Shown here piece by piece: positions 55,357-62,740 of a stretch of DNA of 64,000 nt. The DNA is taken from contig NZ_JBDKWZ010000001.1 in the NCBI RefSeq assembly GCF_039710355.1, forward strand, positions 806,001 through 870,000. Reading direction: 5' to 3'. The translations under genes were made by a program, and so were the position numbers. Position 1 is the first letter of the stretch. Each line of letters begins with the position of its first letter. The DNA is from Rapidithrix thailandica (GTDB lineage Bacteria; Bacteroidota; Bacteroidia; Cytophagales; Flammeovirgaceae). The notes below the pieces were generated by a model. That model ran no database searches. It had not been told where the DNA came from and worked only from the letters and a program-made list of their open reading frames with translations.

Positions 55357-57378
55357 TTAAAACTGAAAATTTATATTCATATAAATATTTCTTCCCGGAC
55401 GTAGAATGTTTCCCCAATCCAAGTGTTGTTGATAAGCTTTGTCCAAGAGGTTCTCTATTCCGGTTTCTACTTTCAGGGTTTGCATAGCAATGGGAAGTTG
55501 ATAGGCTGCCCGCAAGTGAAATATCACATATCCCGGAGTGGTACGCTCTCCGAATTTTGAACTGGTTCGGGACTGTTTAGTAGCCATTTCGCTTTCCATT
55601 TGGATATAAAATTTATCCGGGTGATACCGCAAAGAACTTGTGCCCTTTAAGGGGGCAATCAATGGGAGTGGGTCTTTATCGTTGTCCTCACCATAAGTAT
55701 ATTGAAGGCTATTCATCCAAGTCAGGCGTTCGGTAGGTCTGAGCAGTAACTCTAATTCCGAACCATACAGCACAGCGGAAGGAATGTTGCCATATACTTT
55801 TACCCCGTTGGCGCCAATGGTCATGGCACTGAGTTCAGGGGCAAGACTACCTAAAATATAGTCCTGGATTTGATATTGATAAACCGTTCCCAAAACCTGA
55901 ATGTACTTTCCCGAATAATCCAGAGATAGTTCGGTGCTGAATGATTTTTCCAGTTCGATATCAGGGTTGCCAATGTAATCGTAGCCATCGTAACGATTGA
56001 ACAGGTAAAAACCAAATTGTTCGCTAAGGGTAGGCAAACGTTGCGTGTAACCTGCCTTTATCCTGCTTGTCCAGGATGTAGCCCATTTCCACTCCAGTTG
56101 AGCGCTTGCACTTACAGGCAATTCCTGAAAAGCCTTGTCCACATCATATCCAAATACTTCCAGTTGTTTTTTACCAAATTCTTCGGTCAGTACGGAGTGA
56201 CTCCATTCCGTACGGGCAGTTAATTGTACATTCAGTGAATTTGTAAGCAGTATTTTGTCTTCCAGGTAAATACTTGCTGAAGTTCTGCGAAAGTCCGGCC
56301 AGGTAAGCATAAACATAGGTTTTTCTCCTTCGGCATACATGGTCATTTCGGCCCTGGCCCGGTTTTGATAAGCTTCCAGGCGTGCCCGTAGACGGTGTTT
56401 GCGTAAAGGGGTAAACTCTGCATTGACAAATGCCCCGTACGTATCACTTTGTCCTGGCATATCCATATGCATGGGAACATCAGGCCGTTGGGTGTCATCC
56501 ATGGCATGCCGGATGAAGTTTGCATACAGTTTGGTTTCTATATGCGAGAGCCAATGATCTTTGAAAAACTTTTGGTAAGAAACCGCTCCCATTTTAGCCC
56601 TGGCATAACCCACGTCCATAGGCAAGGCCGGATAGCCTACATCCCAGGCATCGTCCATCAGTACATCTACTTTTAGCATTTGAGAATTTTTCAGTAAACG
56701 CTTTCCTGAAAAGGAGATGTTTACTTTGTTATATTGAGAAAAATTCACCTTTTCCCCATTGCCATTCCGGTAATTTTCATGCCTGCGGTATACCGCATGA
56801 GTCCTGAATGCCCAGCGGTCTTGAGAAAAGTTTAAGGAGAGTGCGTGATTACTTCCTTTGGAGGCTGAATGGTAGCCACTGCTGATTGCTCCCCGCCAGC
56901 TTTTATTTCTGTCAAACAAGGGTTCTTTCAGTTTCATATTCAGGTTTCCTCCCAGGGAAGACCCGAGAGCATTGTCTTGTTCGATCGCGATGGAATGCAG
57001 ATTGTTGGTTTCTACATAGGAGGTTGCCGGGTCCATTTTGTCGGTACAGGCTCCAAAGATTTTCATCCCGTCCAGTGTTACATTGATTTGCCCACCGGAT
57101 AAGCCCCTGTAGGTAGGCTCCAAGGCATAGTTTCCTCTACGGATCAGGTGGACCCCTGACATCCGCTCCAGAATATCCTCAATACTACTATGTTGATTGG
57201 TTTTATAGAATTGAGTTATTCCTGACCGCTCATCGATCGCTTCCTCTTCTACCACTACCTCGTCCAACTTCAATACATTGAGAGAGTCGGAAGGGTAAGG
57301 AGAGTTATCACCGGATTGGGCCATGGTAATCGAGTAGCCCAACCCGGTATATATAAATAGTATCCAAAGACTTTTCAT
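55357..57378 (-). CDS. TonB-dependent outer-membrane copper receptor, NosA/OprC-like
   Basis: A 673-residue outer-membrane receptor with a signal peptide (1-20) and TonB-type plug (LKLDEVVVEEEA, TYRGLSGGQINVTLDGMKI). The plug phrase FGACTDKMDPATSYVE matches the OprC/NosA copper receptor, where Cys and Met bind copper in the plug. The barrel has many Met and His residues (HMDMPGQSDTYG, RAEMTMYAEGEKPMFM), consistent with metal uptake. In Pseudomonas stutzeri NosA supplies copper for N2O reductase. Here it sits inside the nos operon, downstream of a copper-binding-like lipoprotein. Its role in N2O-reductase copper supply is inference by position and family. Confidence 0.85.
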   Translation of the reverse strand: MKSLWILFIYTGLGYSITMAQSGDNSPYPSDSLNVLKLDEVVVEEEAIDERSGITQFYKTNQHSSIEDILERMSGVHLIRRGNYALEPTYRGLSGGQINVTLDGMKIFGACTDKMDPATSYVETNNLHSIAIEQDNALGSSLGGNLNMKLKEPLFDRNKSWRGAISSGYHSASKGSNHALSLNFSQDRWAFRTHAVYRRHENYRNGNGEKVNFSQYNKVNISFSGKRLLKNSQMLKVDVLMDDAWDVGYPALPMDVGYARAKMGAVSYQKFFKDHWLSHIETKLYANFIRHAMDDTQRPDVPMHMDMPGQSDTYGAFVNAEFTPLRKHRLRARLEAYQNRARAEMTMYAEGEKPMFMLTWPDFRRTSASIYLEDKILLTNSLNVQLTARTEWSHSVLTEEFGKKQLEVFGYDVDKAFQELPVSASAQLEWKWATSWTSRIKAGYTQRLPTLSEQFGFYLFNRYDGYDYIGNPDIELEKSFSTELSLDYSGKYIQVLGTVYQYQIQDYILGSLAPELSAMTIGANGVKVYGNIPSAVLYGSELELLLRPTERLTWMNSLQYTYGEDNDKDPLPLIAPLKGTSSLRYHPDKFYIQMESEMATKQSRTSSKFGERTTPGYVIFHLRAAYQLPIAMQTLKVETGIENLLDKAYQQHLDWGNILRPGRNIYMNINFQF

Positions 57379-57418
57379 AATATCAGCCTTTTATTGGAAA
57401 CAGTTTTTAGATCCGTAT

Positions 57419-58231
57419 TTAAAATTCAATGTCAAAATACTTTTCATCATTGATCACTTCTTCTCCTTTTTCAAGCGTGATATGTATCCGCCAAAGGCCC
57501 GTCATGGTGAAGTTGACTTTCCCTTGGTAAATGCCATTTTCCATATGAACAGGATGGACATTATTGGGAGAGCCGTGCCCCATGGTAGGCATTTCGGGAG
57601 TGATTTTTACCTGATAATCGGTGACGGCCGGAAAATCCATCATGCCGACTCTCTTATGGATGGCCACAGCAAAATCATTAACTCCGGTTTCCGGAGCATC
57701 CGGAGATACTAAAGAGACAAATATTTTTTCTTCCCCATTCATAAAAGAATAGACTCTCTCGGTTTCTGGTTCTTCTACTTCCATGTGGAAGGAAGTCATC
57801 CCCGTTTTTCCCTTATTTTTCACTTTTAAGCCTAAGGTCCATTTGCCCATTTCCCCGCTAGGCATAATGAATACGACAGCTCCGGCATAAAGGTGAGTTT
57901 CTTGGTGAAAGACAGGGTTGACAAAAGGGGCTGAGTGGGACATTTGTGACATTTGCATCATCGGCATTAATTCTATTTCTGCCTCTTGGGACACATTCTC
58001 CGAAGCTGAATCGAATAAGGCAATGAAAAACTTATTGAAACCGACAAAGGGGCTTTCCTGAGTGTATATTTCCACTTTGGTAGCAGCGCCTAAGGCATAG
58101 CCTTCTTTGATTTTTACTAGGCCTTGTGTGTTTATTTTGGGTGCAGCTTCATCGTCATCGCTACAAGCGGTAAATAAAGAAAGCGTAAAAAGAATACATG
58201 TCAGGCGTATAATAAGGTTGAATAATTTCAT
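57419..58231 (-). CDS. Double YtkA/FixH-like Met/His-rich surface lipoprotein
   Basis: A 270-residue lipoprotein. The lipid Cys23 (FTAC) is followed by SDDDE, a strong Bacteroidota surface-export signal. The body repeats itself: residues about 89-138 (MPMMQMSQMSH, then NPVFHQETHLYAG and FIMPSGEMGKW) and about 213-253 (MPTMGHGSPNNVHPVHM, then YQGKVNFTMTGLWRI). Both follow the YtkA/FixH-like pattern of Met and His before a Tyr-X-Gly strand and a Gly-X-Trp strand. Met/His-rich sites suit Cu(I)/Cu(II). The neighbouring TonB copper receptor suggests it captures copper at the surface. The start at 58231 was chosen over an upstream in-frame start because it opens the signal peptide. Copper binding is inferred, not shown. 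Confidence 0.75.
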   Translation of the reverse strand: MKLFNLIIRLTCILFTLSLFTACSDDDEAAPKINTQGLVKIKEGYALGAATKVEIYTQESPFVGFNKFFIALFDSASENVSQEAEIELMPMMQMSQMSHSAPFVNPVFHQETHLYAGAVVFIMPSGEMGKWTLGLKVKNKGKTGMTSFHMEVEEPETERVYSFMNGEEKIFVSLVSPDAPETGVNDFAVAIHKRVGMMDFPAVTDYQVKITPEMPTMGHGSPNNVHPVHMENGIYQGKVNFTMTGLWRIHITLEKGEEVINDEKYFDIEF

Positions 58232-58366
58232 TGTTCGTACTTTTAAAAAGTTTTTGGATGATAGATTGTGTTTGAGTGTGGGCAATACAAACCCACCTAC
58301 AGACCGGAATGGCTGTATAAAGAACCCCTTATTTTATTTTGAATACAGAAAGGGGGTTACAAAGAA

Positions 58367-58744
58367 CTAAGCAACCAAAACTTTGGGAGGGTGGAAGATT
58401 TTCCAATGAACGGATGTATAGACTTTTTTCAAGTAGAAAAATTCAATGCCCACCTCTATATTGTCACCGAAATGCTCAATTTCAATAGTTGTTTGATTAA
58501 AAAACTTTACGATTGAGTCCAGTTCCGGAAGGGGGGGTAAATCTTGTTCATCGGCCTGGTTTTCTTCTAATTGGGTACTCACATGACATTGCCCTTCACA
58601 GTGTAATTCCGGCTTATCCTGATTAATACACAGCACCTTGGCAAAATACCCCTTGTTGAGTTGGTAATTTACCAGAATGGTTGCTGTCCTTATCGTAGGA
58701 TAAAGCATACAAAATGCAAGCGCTATGGAAAGTATTCGTACCAA
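58367..58744 (-). CDS. Small membrane-anchored Cys-rich protein, unknown
   Basis: A 125-residue protein with an N-terminal membrane or signal segment (about 3-25) and a short periplasmic part with Cys39, Cys49 and Cys53 (LCINQDKPELHCEGQCHV). It ends in a Trp/His/Pro-rich tail (HWKIFHPPKV). I recognise this only as an unnamed Bacteroidota type. Three Cys and several His near copper genes suggest a metal-handling or thiol-redox role, which is inference. The start is a TTG at 58744, 6 bp after nosL stops; an ATG at 58708 would shorten the signal segment. Confidence 0.65.
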   Translation of the reverse strand: MVRILSIALAFCMLYPTIRTATILVNYQLNKGYFAKVLCINQDKPELHCEGQCHVSTQLEENQADEQDLPPLPELDSIVKFFNQTTIEIEHFGDNIEVGIEFFYLKKVYTSVHWKIFHPPKVLVA

Positions 58745-58750
58745 GAAAGT

Positions 58751-59233
58751 TTATTGATGTGTACTGACCGTAGAAAATTCTGTTTTGCCAGAAAGTGTTG
58801 CAAAGTTACTAAATAATTCCTCCCAACGGTACAACTTTCCTCCGGTTTTTTGCTGAAATGTCAAAGCTTTTTCATGGTCTTTGAAACCGGTTAAAAACAT
58901 ACCCATAGGGCTGGGCAATTCTTTGCTGATAAGGTAGCTGCTCGTATGCGCATCGATCAGTTTGCCTGGTTGAGTAAAATCGGTAATCAACACATATGCG
59001 GCTTGCGAGTAGCGTCCTGATTCTTTTTGTAAAACGTGAAGCAAACACTCAATGGCATCAAATACATACACCTTTCCTTTTTGAGTGACTAGTTCCGCTC
59101 CGTAGCGTTGATCCACTATTGTCATTTTACAAAAGTGGCAGTTGTCTTCTCCATAAAGAATAGGGGCAGGCTTGGGAGCGCAAGCTATGATGCACCATGA
59201 GAAGAGTAGTAGGTAAAATCCTTTTTGTATCAT
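58751..59233 (-). CDS. nosL: NosL, copper chaperone lipoprotein
   Basis: A 160-residue lipoprotein (lipobox IIAC, Cys18). The CXXCXM copper motif is in GEDNCHFCKMTI (Cys32, Cys35, Met37). The later YVLITDFTQPGKLIDA and PSPMGMFLTGF are typical NosL phrases; the NosL fold binds Cu(I) and delivers it to NosZ maturation. It lies in the operon after a membrane-protein gene. Confidence 0.93.
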   Translation of the reverse strand: MIQKGFYLLLFSWCIIACAPKPAPILYGEDNCHFCKMTIVDQRYGAELVTQKGKVYVFDAIECLLHVLQKESGRYSQAAYVLITDFTQPGKLIDAHTSSYLISKELPSPMGMFLTGFKDHEKALTFQQKTGGKLYRWEELFSNFATLSGKTEFSTVSTHQ

Positions 59234-59271
59234 AATGGTAGCATGGTTAGTAGTAGTTGTGACAGTTTGCT

Positions 59272-59898
59272 TTACCGCTGCTTTACCGCTTTCGGTGATT
59301 GGTCCATTTGTCCTTTGGGAGTTTGTGTTTTTTTATGAAAGATAAAAGCCAGAAATCCCAGAAGCATTGCCAAACCAATAAATAAAGATCCTAAGTGAGG
59401 GAGTGAAGTGGCTTCGAAGTTTAACAACATTTTGACCCCAATTAAAGGCGGTTGATAGGCCATTCCGGGAATTTTGATCGGAGCATTGGGCGAGAGGTTA
59501 TGTCCATAGTCATATTCCCATAAGTAAAAATCATAAAGCCCCAGACTTGCCAACACAAGTAATAGCACGACCCAAACGAGATAGAAGTAACGGTTGCGGA
59601 TGATTGCAGCCAAAAGTCCTATCAGTGACATTCCTACAATGACATAAGGAAAGTAAGACAATTCGGGAATGGTATCCGGTTCTATGTATTTCATTCCTAC
59701 ATAGTGATTGAGGATATTGATATTCTGCAATGTATAATCGGTGTCTCCGGTAATTTTATTTATCCATATATACATGGAAATACCATCGGGATATTGAGGC
59801 GCTACCAAGGTAATTCTCCAAATAGGAAAAAGAAATGTACACAATAACAAAACAGCGGCCAGCGCCATTAATATCCGGGAGTTTCCTGAAGGTTTCAT
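59272..59898 (-). CDS. Membrane protein of the nos operon, NosB-like by position
   Basis: A 208-residue protein with about four membrane helices (about 10-30, 84-105, 109-128, 171-192). A large extracytoplasmic loop lies between helices 1 and 2 (VAPQYPDGISMYIWINKITGDTDYTLQNIN), and a second, Pro-rich loop (YDYGHNLSPNAPIKIPGMAY) lies between helices 3 and 4. It follows nosZ directly, where clade II nos clusters often carry a transmembrane gene called nosB. Position and topology support this; sequence identity was not checked. The start was set at the ATG at 59898. Confidence 0.6.
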   Translation of the reverse strand: MKPSGNSRILMALAAVLLLCTFLFPIWRITLVAPQYPDGISMYIWINKITGDTDYTLQNINILNHYVGMKYIEPDTIPELSYFPYVIVGMSLIGLLAAIIRNRYFYLVWVVLLLVLASLGLYDFYLWEYDYGHNLSPNAPIKIPGMAYQPPLIGVKMLLNFEATSLPHLGSLFIGLAMLLGFLAFIFHKKTQTPKGQMDQSPKAVKQR

Positions 59899-59963
59899 TG
59901 TTCGGAGGTTGTTGATAGTGGAAAAACAGGTGTGGCATTTTTGCCACACCTTTTCTATTCATA

Positions 59964-61940
59964 TTAAGATTCCGGTTGTTCGCCTGTGCCCCATTTTAGC
60001 GGCACATTTTGATTTCTGGCCGATACTCTGATATACCCTTGCATCTCTTGGTGTAAGGCAGAGCAAAAGTCCGTACAATAGAAGGGGTATACACCTTCTT
60101 TGCGAGGTTCCCACAGCAGGGTTTCGGTCTGGCCGGGCATGATTAACAGTTCTGAGGTTCTGGCCCCCAATACACTGAATCCGTGTGGTACATCCCAATC
60201 TTGTTCCAGGTTAGTGACATGGAAATACACTTTATCCCCCACCTTGATGCCTTCGATATTGTCCGGGGCAAAGTGACTCCGGATGGTGGTCATGTATACA
60301 TGTATCTCGTTCCCGTTTCGTTCAACCCGCGCTTCTTTTTCACTTTTAGCGGCATGAGGGTGCTTGTTGGCTCCCAATTCATAAATTTTCTTTGATTTAG
60401 GTTTGACAATATCCGCGGGAATAGCCTGGGCATAATGTGGTTCTCCAATGGTAGGAAAGTCTAAAATCAATTCCATCTTATCCCCTGAAATATCATACAA
60501 TTGTGCCGAGTGGTTCATTTCCGGTCCGGTGGGCAGGTAGCGGTCTTTGGTGATTTTATTTAGCGCGACCAAGTACTTTCCCCAAGGTTTTTTCGAGTCT
60601 CCTCCCGGAATCATCAAGTGCCCTACGGAATAATAACAAGGAGCGCGGTCGAGTACTTCCCAAGTGCCTAATTTCCATTTTACGACTTCCGAAGAAATAA
60701 AGAAAGTAGTGTAAGCATTTCCTTTTCCATCGAACTCGGTATGTAAGGGACCCAGGCCCGGTTCTTTGACGATGCCGGCTAACACTTCTTCATATTTTAA
60801 CACCGGAATACCGTCAATTTCTTTTTCAAAAGCTTCGTTTGCAATAGCTTTTTGCATTTTGTCGAACGAATGAACGGACATGTCGGCTGACAATTTGCCG
60901 TTGCCCACAATATATTCCCCGCTAGGATCTACATCCACTCCATGAGGAGATTTGGGAGTGGGTAAGTAATAGATCAAACCAGGGCATTCGGAAGGCACCA
61001 ATACTTTTACCTTTTCGATTTTTTCGGAAGTCGCCATATGGCTTTCCTCGCTGTAATGATTGCGGTAATACGCTGTAGGGAATTCCTGATACTTGCCTTG
61101 TGCCAAATACTCTTCGGCTTTTTTCCAATTGACCGCAGCTATATAATCCTTATCGTATTGAGAAGCGTTTACTTCCTTCAGGGTATGGCTTTGCTCAGCA
61201 TTATACGTAGTAAAGAACGTCCATCCGTGAGATTTTCCTTTACCGGAATGAGCGAGGTCGTAATCGTATCCGGGTACCAGGATTTGGAATGCAATACTCA
61301 TCTGACCGTCTTCAGGGGCTACTTTGATGTAGGTGAGGGCGCCTTTGAAATTTTCTTTATATGTACCAATGGCAACGTCCTTTTGAGGGAAAGGTACGCT
61401 AAACCGGGTGCCGGCTACGATATATTCTGTATTTTCAGTGGTAAAGGGAGAACTATGGTTTCCTCCGCTATTGGGAATTTCGATGGTTTCCACCGTTTCG
61501 AAGGTCGATAAGTCAATCCGTGCGACTCTGGGCGTATTGTTCCCATTGATAAATAACCAACGTCCGTCAGGAACGCCTTTCGTTTGCGATAATTCAGGGT
61601 GGTGAGCATCGTCCCAAGGGATAAATCCATGGGTTGTATTTAATAGCGGTTTGGTTTCTTCATTAAAGCCATATGCTTTTTCGGCATCTACCGAAAAGAC
61701 AGGGATGACTTTGAGTAACCTGCCGGAGGGCAGACCATATACACTGACTTGTCCGCTAAAGCCGCCCGATAAAAATGCATAAAATTCATCGTGTTCGCCC
61801 GGTGCCACATATACTTTGGAAGCGGCATTACTACCGACCAAACCTTTGCCTTGTCCGGTAGAACTTTGATGCCCGCAACTCTGCCACATCAAACTGGCAA
61901 ACAGCATCAGAAAGAATGTGCTATGGAATCGTAAGTTCAT
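59964..61940 (-). CDS. nosZ: Nitrous-oxide reductase, clade II (atypical) NosZ
   Basis: A 658-residue periplasmic enzyme that reduces N2O to N2. The CuA site is complete: His586 (PHGFSVLG) with Cys622, Cys626, His630 and Met633 in CTDFCSALHQEM. CuZ histidines are in DAHHPELS, GGNHSSPF, HGVDVD, LHTEF, MNHSAQLY and EPHYAQA. The N-terminus lacks a Tat motif and has a Sec-type signal, so this is the clade II type. A Cys at 22 in WQSC may be lipidated. It is the second gene of the operon, 12 bp after the cytochrome c gene, and is supported by all usual accessory genes nearby. Confidence 0.97.
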   Translation of the reverse strand: MNLRFHSTFFLMLFASLMWQSCGHQSSTGQGKGLVGSNAASKVYVAPGEHDEFYAFLSGGFSGQVSVYGLPSGRLLKVIPVFSVDAEKAYGFNEETKPLLNTTHGFIPWDDAHHPELSQTKGVPDGRWLFINGNNTPRVARIDLSTFETVETIEIPNSGGNHSSPFTTENTEYIVAGTRFSVPFPQKDVAIGTYKENFKGALTYIKVAPEDGQMSIAFQILVPGYDYDLAHSGKGKSHGWTFFTTYNAEQSHTLKEVNASQYDKDYIAAVNWKKAEEYLAQGKYQEFPTAYYRNHYSEESHMATSEKIEKVKVLVPSECPGLIYYLPTPKSPHGVDVDPSGEYIVGNGKLSADMSVHSFDKMQKAIANEAFEKEIDGIPVLKYEEVLAGIVKEPGLGPLHTEFDGKGNAYTTFFISSEVVKWKLGTWEVLDRAPCYYSVGHLMIPGGDSKKPWGKYLVALNKITKDRYLPTGPEMNHSAQLYDISGDKMELILDFPTIGEPHYAQAIPADIVKPKSKKIYELGANKHPHAAKSEKEARVERNGNEIHVYMTTIRSHFAPDNIEGIKVGDKVYFHVTNLEQDWDVPHGFSVLGARTSELLIMPGQTETLLWEPRKEGVYPFYCTDFCSALHQEMQGYIRVSARNQNVPLKWGTGEQPES

Positions 61941-61952
61941 AATAGTTCAGGG

Positions 61953-62420
61953 TTATAGAGTTCTGAAGTATTCTAAGATTTTTCGTGCTTGTTCTTCCGT
62001 CAAATGTTGGTTGGCCATGGGAGCGCCATTGAACTCGACAAGTAGTTTTTTAGCAATCGGGTCTTTTTGGACCATTTCTTCCGGGTTCAATATCATGTTC
62101 ATGACCCATTCCGGAGTTCTTCTATTCAAAATATCTTTCGGAGCAGGACCAATGTATTTTTGAGTGGCTTTGTGGCAGGCCGTGCAGTATTGTTCGTAGA
62201 GGGTTTTTCCTTCTTCAGCCATTGTCTCATCCAGTGCCGCTAATTCCAAGTTTTGTACCGGACCAATTCCTTTATGTTGCATAGGGTCTACTTGTTGTTT
62301 AGGCTGGTAGATGGGCTCGGAAGTAGTATTTTCCTGGCCTTTTTGAGCGCCTCCGCAACCTATAATTCCCAATCCTGTACAAACCAGTATGATCGATATT
62401 ATGTGTTTGAGAGTCATCAT
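61953..62420 (-). CDS. Lipoprotein cytochrome c
   Basis: A 155-residue monohaem cytochrome c. The haem site is CTACH (Cys79, Cys82, His83) and a likely Met ligand lies in NGAPM (about 132). A lipobox at Cys22 (IIGC) would anchor it in the inner or outer membrane facing the periplasm. It is the first gene of the nos operon and likely passes electrons to NosZ, as in other clade II clusters. Two adjacent ATG codons are possible starts; 62420 is used. Confidence 0.92.
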   Translation of the reverse strand: MMTLKHIISIILVCTGLGIIGCGGAQKGQENTTSEPIYQPKQQVDPMQHKGIGPVQNLELAALDETMAEEGKTLYEQYCTACHKATQKYIGPAPKDILNRRTPEWVMNMILNPEEMVQKDPIAKKLLVEFNGAPMANQHLTEEQARKILEYFRTL

Positions 62421-62543
62421 AAATTTTCGGTTATTGTTTTTATTTAAGAGGTGCTTTTTAATTGTTATTTTTTGTATATCAATTGCTTATGTATTTTTTT
62501 AATCTGTTCGATTTTTTATTAGCAAATGACAGGAGTCCATCAC

Positions 62544-62604
62544 ATATTTGAACAAATCAAATATAAAAGGATAAAAAGGTCTTTTATATGACAAATATCA
62601 TGTA
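62544..62604 (-). promoter_or_regulatory. nos operon promoter and Crp/Fnr-type site
   Basis: On the minus strand TATATTTG (62558-62565) is a perfect -7 box, giving a start near 62552. No -33 TTG is at good spacing. Instead a near-palindrome with the Crp/Fnr core TGA-N6-TCA lies at 62585-62604, centred about 42 bp upstream, the class II activator position. A second inverted repeat, ATATTTGA-N5-TCAAATAT (62544-62564), overlaps the -7 box. The leader to the cytochrome c ATG is about 130 nt. Confidence 0.6.
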
Positions 62605-62682
62605 GCAGTAATGATTTTCGAGAAGTTGAATTCCCGAAGGATAAGTAAGTGTAAAGCTAGAGGGGAGCAGATATTGGAAATA

Positions 62683-62722
62683 AAAAAGGCTTTAAGTTGA
62701 CACGTCAACTTAAAGCCTTTTT
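62683..62722. terminator. Terminator of the S9 peptidase gene
   Basis: A long stem pairs AAAAAGGCTTTAAGTTGA with its complement ending CCTTTTT around a 4-nt loop. On the minus strand it is followed by a T-run. It lies 19 bp past the peptidase stop. Confidence 0.85.
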
Positions 62723-62740
62723 AAGGAAGGGCGAATAACC

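Noticed and set aside
62544..62564. Strict Fnr box in the inverted repeat over the nos -7 box
   Set aside because: Its spacer is five, not the four or six that give TTGAT-N4-ATCAA or TGA-N6-TCA, so it was described only as an inverted repeat.
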